NCBI GenBank assembly: GCA_903875215.1
Contig: CAIQVH010000021.1
Location: forward strand, 1-64,000
Direction: 5' to 3'
DNA from: an uncultured Anaerolineae bacterium
GTDB lineage: Bacteria > Chloroflexota > Anaerolineae > Anaerolineales > Villigracilaceae
DNA: 64,000 nucleotides
The position numbers were made by a program, and so were the translations under genes. This document shows positions 9,206 to 18,648 of the stretch, one piece after another. Under the pieces are notes generated by a model, which saw only the letters and a program-made list of their open reading frames with translations, did not search any database and was not told the DNA's origin. Each line of letters begins with the position of its first letter. Positions within the stretch are counted from its first letter, which is position 1.

Positions 9206-9224
9206 CTGTAGAGGAAACCCGCGA

Positions 9225-10592
9225 ATGAATAATCCCCCTTCATCTGGATTAGAGATGAAACCTCGTATCTGTTTTTACAGCTTATATTGTTACCCGCTAT
9301 TTAATTCGGAATGTCAGGCCCCTTTTGGCGGCTGGGAGACCAGAATCTCGCTCATTGCGAAAGAATTGGCGCGGCGAGGCAATTTTGATGTAACCGTGAT
9401 CGTGGGGGATTATGGCCAGGCGCCAGTTGAATACCGGCAGGGGGTCAGGCTGTTGGTCTGGGTGGGCAGGAAGATGATTCCCGTGTCCGAAATAGACCCT
9501 CCTGCCCCGGGCGCCTGGTCGACAGCCGGTCTTGGCCGGCTTCAATCCGTTCGTTTTAATACAGGTGTTTTGGCACTAGCCAAACGGTTGCTGAGGAAAA
9601 TTCTGCACCCAGTCAAAGAACTGTTAATAGCCATTAAAAAAAATCGCGACACATATGCCGTTTTGGATCGATCGGGGCAGCATATTGTTTGGCGGGATGA
9701 GATCAAGATTTTGGATCTTGCGGACGCTGATCTTTATGTCGTGCCGGGCAATCATCATATGTCGGCGGTGATGGCCTTTTACTGCCGGGTACGGAAGAAA
9801 AAGTATGTCTTTCTCTCCGGCTCTGATTATGATTATTCACCAGATTATAAATTAAGCCCCAACGCCATTGATATCTACGGAGAGGCTTATTATGAAAAGG
9901 TCTTTGCCATTGAGGGCTCAGATTTGCATATTGTTCAAAGTCCGCAGCAAGCCAAGCTGCTCGAAGCCGGGTACGGTCGCAGCGGGGTTGTGATTCGCAA
10001 CCCCATTGATCTCTCCAGCTCCCGGCCGCGCTCATCCAACCCGGATACTATTTTATGGGTGGGAAAAACAGATGAGCGGGTCAAAAGGCCCTCCTGGTTT
10101 TTTAGCCTGGCGCGCCGGCTGCCCGAACAAAAGTTTGTCGCGATCATGAACAAATATGATGAGGAGAGTTTTGCTGCCTGCCTGGAAACAGCCCGCTCTT
10201 TACCAAATTTGACCCTGATCGAAAAAGTGCCTTTTGAAGAGGTGGAAAAATATTTTGCAGAGGCGCGTTTATTTGTGAATACCTCGGTGTTTGAGGGGTT
10301 TCCCAACACCTTTTTACAGGCCGCCAAATACGGCGTGCCCATTATTGCCTCAGACGTGGATCCGGCCGGGATGCTTTCACAGCATGGGTGCGGGGTTACA
10401 TGCGGCGGTGATTTCGAGATTTTGGTTCAAAGTGTCCAGCGCATCCTGGCGGATGAACGTCTTTACAGCGCAACCTGCCAGGCCGTCCTCGTTTATGTAA
10501 AAACCCAGCACGATAAAGAGCTTGTTATATCGCAATATGAAAGAGCGTTCAGGAACCTGCTGGATACGTCAGCCGGGAAAACCGAGGAGTAA
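9225..10592 (+). CDS. Glycosyltransferase family 4-like protein
   Basis: The 455-residue protein is a GT-B glycosyltransferase. Its C-terminal half has ILWVGKTDERVKRP, a donor-site region with VNTSVFEGFPNTFLQAAKYG (GT4 E-x7-E variant) and VPIIASDVDPAG. The N-terminal half contains GGWETRISLIAKELARRG, typical of acceptor-domain starts. The ATG at 9225 follows GAGGAAA and lies after the terminator; an in-frame upstream start would sit inside the hairpin. It is expected to work on the cytoplasmic face of the membrane, adding a sugar from a nucleotide donor. Donor identity is unknown. Confidence 0.85.
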   Translation: MNNPPSSGLEMKPRICFYSLYCYPLFNSECQAPFGGWETRISLIAKELARRGNFDVTVIVGDYGQAPVEYRQGVRLLVWVGRKMIPVSEIDPPAPGAWSTAGLGRLQSVRFNTGVLALAKRLLRKILHPVKELLIAIKKNRDTYAVLDRSGQHIVWRDEIKILDLADADLYVVPGNHHMSAVMAFYCRVRKKKYVFLSGSDYDYSPDYKLSPNAIDIYGEAYYEKVFAIEGSDLHIVQSPQQAKLLEAGYGRSGVVIRNPIDLSSSRPRSSNPDTILWVGKTDERVKRPSWFFSLARRLPEQKFVAIMNKYDEESFAACLETARSLPNLTLIEKVPFEEVEKYFAEARLFVNTSVFEGFPNTFLQAAKYGVPIIASDVDPAGMLSQHGCGVTCGGDFEILVQSVQRILADERLYSATCQAVLVYVKTQHDKELVISQYERAFRNLLDTSAGKTEE

Positions 10593-10731
10593 GCAGTAGC
10601 GAGCAGTTTATTTGTGAATAAGGCCGGCCAAATTGTCCGCTTGAGCGCCATTCACCGGGTTATTTACCCGCTCTCCGGCCAGGAATTTGATATGGGGTTG
10701 GGTAGGATCTGTTATTAGGAGGAAGGCATTG

Positions 10732-12171
10732 ATGATTACAAACTCGGAAACAGGCAAAGAGTATGCGGGGATCCGCAGCAGGCATTGGGATGAAGTCGCG
10801 CGGCGCTATCAAGTTCGACGCAATCTGGGCGGTGGATATCATCGGCGTTTGAAATAGGTTTATGGCAATTTGATCCCACCCAATTCAAGCGTGCTGGAGA
10901 TTGGCTGCGGGACCGGTGATTTATTGGCTTCCCTGCAACCCTCGCGGGCAGTCGGGGTTGATTTTTCTGCGAACATGCTGGAACAAGCCCGAGAGAAATA
11001 TCCCAGGTGTGAATTTGTTCTGGCGGATGCTCATGAACTCTGCCTGAATGAGACTTTTGATTTTGTGATTCTTTCCGACCTTATCAACGACCTTTGGGAT
11101 GTGCAGATAGTTTTTGAAGTTGCCCATCGTCATTGTCATGCCAATACGCGTTTGTTAATAAACTCATTCAGTCATCTTTGGCAGATACCTCTTTCAATAG
11201 CATCTGCCTTGGGTTTGGCAAAACCCAATTTGGAGCAAAACTGGCTGGACGTGGAGGAGATTTATAATCTGCTTTACCAGGCTGATTTTGATGTATTGCG
11301 TACATTTCCAGAGTTTTTCTGGCCACTTAATATCCCCTTTATAGAACCGCTATTCAATCGTGTCCTGGTAAGATTCTGGCCATTGACCTGGATGGCGCTG
11401 ACCAATTTTTTTGTTGCCCGACCGCATCTGAACTCTTCTGAAAACAACCCGGCTCCCATTGTTTCCGTCCTGGTTCCGGCCCGCAATGAAGAAGGGAATA
11501 TTCCGGAGATCTTCAAGCGGGTCCCCCGGATGGGTTCTCAGACTGAATTGGTATTTGTGGAAGGACACTCGCGCGACAATACTTACCAGGTAATTTGGGA
11601 TACCGTTGCCGCTCATCCGGAGGTCAACTGTGTTGTGCTCAAGCAAACGGGGGAAGGAAAAGGGGATGCCGTGCGCACCGGGTTTGCCGCCGCAAGCGGA
11701 GACATCCTGATGATCCTGGATGCAGACCTGACCGTTCCCCCGGAAGATCTGCCGCGGTTTTACCGAGCCCTGGTCAGCGGCAAAGGTGAGTTTATCAATG
11801 GGGTACGGTTGGTCTACCCGATGGAAAAACAAGCCATGCGTTTCATGAATTTGTTGGGGAATAAGTTTTTCAGCCTGGCATTCTCCTGGTTGCTTGGACA
11901 GCCGATCGCGGATACCTTATGCGGCACAAAAGTCTTATGGCGAAGCGACTATGAGCGCATTGCGGCGAACCGTTCCTACTTTGGCGATTTTGACCCATTT
12001 GGCGATTATGACCTGCTCTTTGGCGCAGCCCGTCTAAACCTGAAGATCGTAGACCTGCCCATTCGCTACCGGGAACGCAAATATGGCTCCACCAACATTC
12101 AACGCTGGAAACATGGCTGGCTATTAATTAAAATGGTTGCATTTGCAGCCCGCCAAATTAAGTTTGTCTAA
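10732..12171 (+). pseudogene. SAM methyltransferase-GT2 fusion interrupted by an in-frame TAG
   Basis: An ATG at 10732 with a strong AGGAGG at 10717-10722 opens 41 codons (EYAGIRSRHWDEVARRY) that stop at TAG 10855-10857. The same frame continues without a shift into a class I methyltransferase (VLEIGCGTGDLLASL, then a standard fold to about codon 240). A GT2 domain follows (VSVLVPARNEEGNIPE, ILMILDADLTVPPEDL), resembling dolichyl-phosphate mannosyltransferase. The residues before the TAG are the usual N-terminal helix of these methyltransferases, so one base change or sequencing error has split a single gene of about 480 codons. Rescue would need TAG readthrough or the TTG at 10870 with no visible ribosome-binding site. 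Whether the GT2 half is still made is unknown. Confidence 0.75.
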
Positions 12172-12193
12172 TTGCAAGAAAAAGGTATGTATT

Positions 12194-12937
12194 ATGTCTT
12201 TGTCACAGCGAGCTCGGAATGAAATTGAACATAGCAAGGGGCTTGCTGCTTTGGATACTGAATCAGTCTGGGGCTGGGGAATACCAGCTGGTCGTTTACG
12301 TGCTGAAAAACGATCTGCACTTATTATTGAAGGGGCCAATTTGATGGCGGGGCAACGGGTACTTGAGATTGGCTGTGGTACTGGGAATTTTACAGAAATA
12401 TTTGCCCGTACTGGCGCACAAATTGTCGCTGTGGACATCTCGCCAGACTTGTTGGAAAAAGCGCTGGCACGGGGTTTGCCTGCCGGGCAAGTTCAATTCA
12501 TCCAACAGCGCTTTGAAGATTGTGATGCAAATGGATCGTTTGATGCAGTGATTGGCTCGTCAATATTACATCATTTGGACATTCAACTCGCTTTTTCCAA
12601 AATATTTGATTTATTAAAACCGGGAGGCAGGTTGAGTTTTGGGGAACCCAACATGCTTAATCCCCAAGTTTTTCTGGAAAGAAGATTTTATTTTATTAAA
12701 CCCCTGTTCGGGTATGTATCTCCAGATGAAACTGCATTCTTAAGATGGTCACTTCGAACCCAAATGATGGATTTTGGATTTGAAAATGTGGAAATTAAGC
12801 CCTTGGATTGGCTCCATCCATTAGTGCCATCCGCGTTGATTGGTCTTGTAACCGGAGTAGAAAAACAACTTGAAAAAACACCTATTTTTCGTGAATTCGC
12901 GGGATCTCTTTACATACGTGCTCGCCGTCCGCTTTGA
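12194..12937 (+). CDS. Class I SAM-dependent methyltransferase
   Basis: This 247-residue protein has the canonical motif I VLEIGCGTGNFTEIFA, motif II IVAVDISPDLLEKA, and a post-motif region LLKPGGRLSFGEPNML. The fold is complete and soluble. It most likely methylates a locus sugar or lipid-linked intermediate, but the acceptor cannot be derived. The ATG at 12194 follows AAAGGTATG; an earlier in-frame start would overlap the preceding gene and lacks a ribosome-binding site. Base composition is slightly AT-richer than the downstream epimerase region. Confidence 0.85.
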   Translation: MSLSQRARNEIEHSKGLAALDTESVWGWGIPAGRLRAEKRSALIIEGANLMAGQRVLEIGCGTGNFTEIFARTGAQIVAVDISPDLLEKALARGLPAGQVQFIQQRFEDCDANGSFDAVIGSSILHHLDIQLAFSKIFDLLKPGGRLSFGEPNMLNPQVFLERRFYFIKPLFGYVSPDETAFLRWSLRTQMMDFGFENVEIKPLDWLHPLVPSALIGLVTGVEKQLEKTPIFREFAGSLYIRARRPL

Positions 12938-12964
12938 TGTTAAATTTTATCAGGTCAGGTATTA

Positions 12965-13744
12965 ATGTTAAAAAAATGGCTTGCACATCCACTCACGCGT
13001 AATCTTGATCTAGATGATCCTCGTGTGACAAAATTGAGGCAACAAGTGATTCGGCAGGATGCTTTTCTGTCTCAAATCTATGTGTCCTGGTATACCCTGC
13101 TTGGCAATTCGATCCCTCCCGGAGTTGGTCAGATTGTTGAACTCGGATCCGGAGCCGGGTTTTTATCTGAACATGTACCGGGGCTGATCACATCCGAGAT
13201 TTTTTTTCTACATGGCATGAGCCTCATCCTGGATGGACAAAAAATGCCGTTTGCAAAGGAGTCGCTTAAGGCAATTGCCATGACCAACGTTTTGCACCAT
13301 ATTCCAGCGCCGCGGCAATTTTTTTCTGAAGCCACTCGCGTCATACGGCCCGGGGGAGTGATCAGCATGATCGAGCCATGGGCTTCACCCTGGTCAAAGC
13401 TGATTTACACCTCGCTTCACCATGAGCCTTTCGACCCTCAATCCGATACCTGGGAATTCCCATCGAGTGGTCCGCTTTCTGGGGCCAACATGGCGCTGCC
13501 ATGGATCATGTTCCATCGCGATCGCGGTCTTTTCCAACAGGAGTTTCCAGGCTGGCGGGTTGAGCGCATCACGCCGCTGATGCCAATCGCCTACCTGCTA
13601 TCCGGCGGGGTTTCTTTGCGCCAGCTGATGCCCGGGTGGAGTTTTCGCGCCGTAGAGCGGTTGGAAGCTTTGTTCACCCCGCTCCTGCCGCACCGCCCGG
13701 CCATGTTCGCGCATATTTTGCTGGTCAAGAGCCCGGAGCCCTAG
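12965..13744 (+). CDS. Class I SAM-dependent methyltransferase
   Basis: The 259-residue protein has IVELGSGAGFLSEHVPG as motif I and MTNVLHHIPAPRQFFSEATRVIRPGG in the motif IV-VI region (SAM-dependent, Methyltransf_11-like). An EPWASPWSKLIYT stretch and a Trp/Pro-rich C-terminal part are unlike UbiE and suggest a specialised acceptor. It lies 27 nt after the previous methyltransferase, so the two are probably co-transcribed and may modify the same glycan. The downstream 114 nt contain a weak hairpin near 13769-13788, not adjacent to a T-run, so I do not call a terminator. Confidence 0.82.
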   Translation: MLKKWLAHPLTRNLDLDDPRVTKLRQQVIRQDAFLSQIYVSWYTLLGNSIPPGVGQIVELGSGAGFLSEHVPGLITSEIFFLHGMSLILDGQKMPFAKESLKAIAMTNVLHHIPAPRQFFSEATRVIRPGGVISMIEPWASPWSKLIYTSLHHEPFDPQSDTWEFPSSGPLSGANMALPWIMFHRDRGLFQQEFPGWRVERITPLMPIAYLLSGGVSLRQLMPGWSFRAVERLEALFTPLLPHRPAMFAHILLVKSPEP

Positions 13745-13858
13745 GCCCATTATTTTACTCATCCTGCACCGAGAGCGTCGGCTCTTGGCGCCAGGAGCGA
13801 TTTTTATCTGGTCCTGCGGTTCAGATTGAATCCATTCCCAACCCATGACGAGGCTAAT

Positions 13859-16381
13859 ATGTCAATACCGGATTTAAAAGTTCTGCGCAACCCCTGGATC
13901 AGGTCGCTCGGCCTGCTGGCATTGGCAATGATTTCGTACACGGTCTTCCTGGTCATTCCCCCGCCGCTCAGCACCACACGAATATTTCCTTACTTTTCTA
14001 TTCCAATCGCCATCCTGCTGGTCATCTTTTTTGGAGCGCTCTGGCAACAAAAGGGATATTTCTGGGAATGTATCGGTATCGTGGCGGTGATGGCATTATT
14101 TTCGTTTTCGTTGTCCTTCAAATGGCAGACATCTTTGTACGATGGCAACTTGATCGGTGGCTTGTTACCATGGTCGGACGCTTCCGGATATTTTAGTTGC
14201 GCGAATCAACTTCTTTACAGTGGAGAAATCAATATCTGGTGCGCCCGCCGCCCTCTTTTCTCTCTCCTGATGGCGGTGTTATTCCGTCTCACCAATATCA
14301 ATTTGCAGGTTTCCCTGGCAATCCTGGTGGCCATAAACGCCCTGGCTGTCTTCCTCGCCGCCCAGGAGATACGGCGCGCTGTTCAGCCTCTCTCTGCGGC
14401 AGTTTTTGTGATATTGGGCTTTTATTTTTACAGCACATATGCTGGCAAAGTTCTTACTGAAAACCTGGGCTTTGCCCTGGGCGCCCTTGCGATGGCTTTC
14501 CTGGTGCGAGGCATCCGCCTGACCTCCGAAAAACTGGTATTGGGCGGGGTGTTCCTGCTAGCCCTGGCGCTGAATGCCCGGGCGGGTGCTATGTTCATCC
14601 TGCCGTGCCTGGTGCTCTGGTTCACCCTGCATTTCCGCCACAAAAGACCTGTCTGGCTTCTATCCGTAGCCGGGTTGGGTGTCGTGGGGGTTGCCTTTGC
14701 CTTGAACCTGATGATGGTCAAGTCTTTTTCACAGGCAGGAGGCGTGCCTTTTTCAAATTATGCACACACCTTTTACGGCCTTGCTGCTGGCAACCGAGGC
14801 TGGACCCAGATCATGGCAGATCATCCTGCCGCCCCCGAAGCGGATTACCCGCGCCTTGCGCTCGAAAAATTCCGTGAAAACCCTGCCATGTTGCTCAAGG
14901 GCATTGCAGGGGCTTATCAAGACTATTTTCGGCCATCGTTTGGCGCGTTCAGTTTCTTAATTTCCACTTCAGCGAAGAATATGTTTTTCTGGCTGGTGAC
15001 TGGGCTGGCCCTTCTAATGGCGTTCGTCAGACGCGGGAACGGCTTGTACGGTCTGGCACTGGCAGGATTTGCCGGGATATTATTTTCTGTTGGGTTGGTG
15101 CCCCCTATTGATGCAGGAATGCGCGCCTACACTGCCACCATTCCGATGAGCAATTATGTGACCGCGCTGGGGGTTGCTGGGCTTTTCAGCTTCTGGCGCA
15201 AAACCACGCCAGACGAAACAGAACAGAAGCTAAATGAGGCCTCCCTCCTCACGCCGTTTGCCGTCCTTTTATGCTTTTCCCTGCTGGCAGGCCCCTTCCT
15301 GGTGCAGTCATCCCTTGCGCCGCTGAAACCTGCAACGCTGGCGGCTGGCTGTGCAGCCGGTCAATCTAAACTTTCCTTGTTAACAGGCAAGAACTCGACC
15401 ATCTATGTCGGTAATTTTTCACAGACCTATACTCCCATGGTCAACGCTGCCGATTTTGCTGATGCCATTAAGGGCAATCCGGGGGAATACCCAAGGCTGG
15501 ATGCGCTGCTTGGGAAGCTGGAAACCGGGGATCAGTTATCCGTTGGCTACGACCCCAACAAGGTATCGACCGCATTTTTAGTTTCCACAAAACAACCTGT
15601 GACAGATGGGATGGCCATTTATTGCGTCAGCCCCGCCCAGGATGAATGGTTGTTTAAAAATTATTTTTTCTATGTCAACAAAAGTGCCGAAAATAAGGAT
15701 CATTACATCCAAAGTGACATTGCGTTTACATGGATACAAAACCACCCATCCGTGGTTAAGCTAAAGTATGTGTATCTTGTTGCTTTTGTCTTCGTGCTCG
15801 TCGTCCTGACAGTGAAATTAATCGGAGTAAAACAACCGTCTTTGATAACTTATCTCTCTATCATTGCAGCCATACTTCTCCTCGTACAAGGTGTATTCAT
15901 GAATTTGTACACAACAGGGAAATTGTTTGCCCCATTTGGCAGGCAAAGAATTCTCCTGGATGCCAGGCAGGCCGTACCCGAACATGGCAACCCGTTTTTG
16001 CTTGATCTGGGAACCACATGGATGAATCAATCTGAGCTGGGCGCATCACCAGCAGTGGTTTTAGAAAACGGCAGCCCGTTGTCCTTACCTGATGTCGAGC
16101 GCCAAAAAATCAGGGACAAGGGTTATGGCCGCTACTTAGTTTGGAATGGAACCCTGTATTTCTCATCTTCTGATAATACAGATCCGCGGACGAATGGTCG
16201 CGATTATGAGATCGAATGGCCGCGGCCCATTCCCCTGGTTTGGCAGTGGGTTAGTTATGTGTTGGCTGTGGCGGGGGGCAGTGAGCTCATTGTCATCCGC
16301 CTTTATGGGTCGGGAATTGTGTCACAGGTCCGGCCAGTATCCACCAAAATAGCGGGTATTTTTAAAGGTAAAATGGCTTGA
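13859..16381 (+). CDS. Large multi-pass membrane protein, probable GT-C fold glycosyltransferase
   Basis: The 840-residue protein has about ten or more hydrophobic segments in the first 440 residues and two more around residues 625-685, separated by a polar, probably extracytoplasmic region. An early loop with WSDASGYFSCANQLLYSGE contains acidic residues where GT-C enzymes keep their catalytic Asp. Such proteins use lipid-linked sugars on the outer face of the membrane. No Wzy- or ligase-specific signature was recognised, so an O-antigen polymerase-like role is an alternative. The ATG at 13859 was preferred over one at 13826 because CGAGG lies 7 nt upstream. It is the largest protein in the glycan locus. 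Confidence 0.6.
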   Translation: MSIPDLKVLRNPWIRSLGLLALAMISYTVFLVIPPPLSTTRIFPYFSIPIAILLVIFFGALWQQKGYFWECIGIVAVMALFSFSLSFKWQTSLYDGNLIGGLLPWSDASGYFSCANQLLYSGEINIWCARRPLFSLLMAVLFRLTNINLQVSLAILVAINALAVFLAAQEIRRAVQPLSAAVFVILGFYFYSTYAGKVLTENLGFALGALAMAFLVRGIRLTSEKLVLGGVFLLALALNARAGAMFILPCLVLWFTLHFRHKRPVWLLSVAGLGVVGVAFALNLMMVKSFSQAGGVPFSNYAHTFYGLAAGNRGWTQIMADHPAAPEADYPRLALEKFRENPAMLLKGIAGAYQDYFRPSFGAFSFLISTSAKNMFFWLVTGLALLMAFVRRGNGLYGLALAGFAGILFSVGLVPPIDAGMRAYTATIPMSNYVTALGVAGLFSFWRKTTPDETEQKLNEASLLTPFAVLLCFSLLAGPFLVQSSLAPLKPATLAAGCAAGQSKLSLLTGKNSTIYVGNFSQTYTPMVNAADFADAIKGNPGEYPRLDALLGKLETGDQLSVGYDPNKVSTAFLVSTKQPVTDGMAIYCVSPAQDEWLFKNYFFYVNKSAENKDHYIQSDIAFTWIQNHPSVVKLKYVYLVAFVFVLVVLTVKLIGVKQPSLITYLSIIAAILLLVQGVFMNLYTTGKLFAPFGRQRILLDARQAVPEHGNPFLLDLGTTWMNQSELGASPAVVLENGSPLSLPDVERQKIRDKGYGRYLVWNGTLYFSSSDNTDPRTNGRDYEIEWPRPIPLVWQWVSYVLAVAGGSELIVIRLYGSGIVSQVRPVSTKIAGIFKGKMA

Positions 16382-16741
16382 TTACAAAAGATATCAGCAG
16401 TTGTCAACGCAAACTCAATTTTCAAGCCGGATACAACTACCCTTGAAGTAGCCTGATTTCTTATCGCATCATTTATCAATGAGGATGCCAGCCACGATAC
16501 TTCTTTTTGCCGGGTGAAAGAGGCTCAATACTAAACCTACCCCATATACGGATCTTGGAAAACCAGCGCGCGAAAGGATCATGACTGGTTTTTAAATATT
16601 CACCCACATTCAGCAGTGGCAACTTGAAAATCCTGAATATGGCTAAATATAGAGAGACTGCACACAAGGATGTGGAATGGGAGATCTTTCATAAATTATT
16701 TCCCCTGGTCGGTTGTTGAGCCGTTTTATTGCTGAGGACAC
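16382..16741 (+). other. 360-bp intergenic stretch, no confident gene
   Basis: The gap between the membrane protein and the second asnB has stop codons in every plus frame. The minus strand has a 63-codon open frame (16476-16667) that lacks a recognisable ribosome-binding site or family motif. It may be the remnant of a lost gene. No terminator or convincing promoter was found, apart from a purine-rich TGAGGA just before the ATG at 16742. Confidence 0.4.
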
Positions 16742-18643
16742 ATGTGTGGAATTTGTGGAATATGGAATCAACCTGATCAGGTTGCCGTGGGAAAAATGGT
16801 GGCCGCCATGAAACATCGCGGCCCAGATGACCATGGGGTCTTTACCGATGAATGTGTTAGTCTGGGAATGGCCCGTCTGGCCATTATTGATTTAAACCCA
16901 ACCGGCCACCAGCCAATGTCCAACCCTGAAAAGACCATTTGGATTGTTTATAACGGGGAAGTTTACAATTTTCAAAGCGAACGCAAGCTGCTGGAAAAAT
17001 TGGGGTACCAGTTTATTTCCAATTCCGATACAGAGGTCATCCTTCGGCTTTACCAGCATTATGGCGATGATTTCCTGGTGCGTTTGCGCGGGATGTTTGC
17101 CCTGGCGATTTATGATCGCCGAGCAGGGGATGGGAAAGAAAGATTGCTGCTCGCACGCGATCAAATGGGAATTAAGCCCCTGCTTTATTCGATGAATGAG
17201 AATACGTTGATTTTTGCATCCGAAATCAAGGCGCTGCTCGCCAGTGGCTTGCTGCAGAAGGCAGTCGATCCGGAGGCTCTGCGCCTATTGCTGACCTTCG
17301 GATCGATTTATCAACCTTATACGATGATCAAAAATATAAAAATGCTCCTGCCAGGCCATCGCTTAATCATCGCAAATGGAACTATGCGTTTGGAGAGATA
17401 TTGGTCTCTCCAAACCAACCGGAGACCTGAGATCGCGGCGTTGTCATATCGAGAACAAGTCGAAGCCGTGGCGGAAGCGTTAAAAGAATCGGTGCAACTA
17501 CAAATGATAAGCGACGTACCCTTGGGCGCATTCCTGAGTGGCGGAGTTGATTCATCCATCCTGGTAGCCATGATGGCGCGTCAGTCCACTCAAAAAATAA
17601 AAACTTTTTCGGTGGGTTTTGAAGGCGAGGGCGCGGCAATTGATGAGAGTAACGATGCGCGCCGCACAGCTGAATTCCTGGGTACGGAACATCATCATGT
17701 GCTCGTGCGTGGTACAGATGTGCGCGAGCGCATCTTCCATATCGCCTCCGCGCTCGACCAGCCATCGGTGGATGGAGTCAATGCTTATTTTGTATCCTGG
17801 GCGGCGCGGCAGGGCATGACGGTGGCCATCTCTGGCACAGGGGGTGATGAATGGTTTGCCGGGTATCCCTGGTTTCTCAATATGGCGGCTGGATCTACCC
17901 AGCTGGATTGGAAAAGATATCTTTCTGCTTTTGCCCGGCTGCCTATCTTCAACGGATTGTCATTTACTCCCTTAAGGAACAAACTTCATCGGGCCAGGGC
18001 GATGACCAATTTTCTCGACCAATATGCCCAGCAGTACCAGATTTTTGGTTCACCGGGGGCTGAGGCTTTGCTTGAACATAAAATCCATCACGGCCGCATG
18101 GAAAGTTTGGATATACAGGCTAACGATGAACTCCACGACGGATCGGTTCTTGAACGGGTGACGGCCTTATGTTTACGAGGCTACACCACCAACCAGCTCT
18201 TGCGCGATATTGATGCAGTTTCCATGTCACACTCTCTGGAAGTGCGCGTGCCTTATCTCGACACTGAAATTGCCAATCTGGCGCTTTCCCTGCCCGATCA
18301 GACCAAATTGCATCCATCCGCATCCTCGGGGCTGCAGAATACTTATCGGTCAACAGGCGCAAAACGTATTTTGATTGATGCCGGGCGCGATTTGCTGCCC
18401 AAGGATTTCGATATCCAACCCAAGCGTGGCTTTGCCATGCCTTTTGAGCGCTGGCTTGCCGGACCGCTCAAGGATGTTTTCGAGTATGCCCTTGCAGACG
18501 ATACCGTAAAACGGCGTGGCTGGTTCAACAGCCGTGAAACGGGCTTAATCCGGCAACGATTTTGCTCAGGGGCACTGCATTGGTCTCAGCCCTGGCTGTT
18601 GATGATGACAGAACTCTGGGCTCAGCAGGTTTTGGATGGGTAG
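16742..18643 (+). CDS. asnB: AsnB-type glutamine-dependent amidotransferase / asparagine synthase (second copy)
   Basis: This second, clearly divergent AsnB has 633 residues. MCGICGIW gives Cys2 as glutaminase nucleophile, then KHRGPDDHG and YNGEVYNF. The synthetase domain has LSGGVDSSILVAMM and the pyrophosphate-loop region ISGTGGDEWFAGY. The first copy has TGDGGDENFAGY at the same site, so the two may use different acceptors. Two AsnB paralogues in one glycan locus suggest two amidation steps, or one on the glycan and one on aspartate. The following gene starts 5 nt after its stop, indicating co-transcription. Confidence 0.92.
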   Translation: MCGICGIWNQPDQVAVGKMVAAMKHRGPDDHGVFTDECVSLGMARLAIIDLNPTGHQPMSNPEKTIWIVYNGEVYNFQSERKLLEKLGYQFISNSDTEVILRLYQHYGDDFLVRLRGMFALAIYDRRAGDGKERLLLARDQMGIKPLLYSMNENTLIFASEIKALLASGLLQKAVDPEALRLLLTFGSIYQPYTMIKNIKMLLPGHRLIIANGTMRLERYWSLQTNRRPEIAALSYREQVEAVAEALKESVQLQMISDVPLGAFLSGGVDSSILVAMMARQSTQKIKTFSVGFEGEGAAIDESNDARRTAEFLGTEHHHVLVRGTDVRERIFHIASALDQPSVDGVNAYFVSWAARQGMTVAISGTGGDEWFAGYPWFLNMAAGSTQLDWKRYLSAFARLPIFNGLSFTPLRNKLHRARAMTNFLDQYAQQYQIFGSPGAEALLEHKIHHGRMESLDIQANDELHDGSVLERVTALCLRGYTTNQLLRDIDAVSMSHSLEVRVPYLDTEIANLALSLPDQTKLHPSASSGLQNTYRSTGAKRILIDAGRDLLPKDFDIQPKRGFAMPFERWLAGPLKDVFEYALADDTVKRRGWFNSRETGLIRQRFCSGALHWSQPWLLMMTELWAQQVLDG

Positions 18644-18648
18644 ACTCT

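Noticed and set aside
9165-9224. Start of the GT4 gene at 9165
   Set aside because: That region is occupied by a terminator hairpin and T-run. The ATG at 9225 has a good ribosome-binding site.
13769-13805. Terminator after the second methyltransferase
   Set aside because: An 8-bp stem with a G-T pair is separated by 12 nt from a short T-run, too far for a typical Rho-independent terminator.
16476-16667. 63-codon minus-strand gene in the gap before the second asnB
   Set aside because: No ribosome-binding site, no family motif and no neighbour on that strand; it could be a gene remnant at most.
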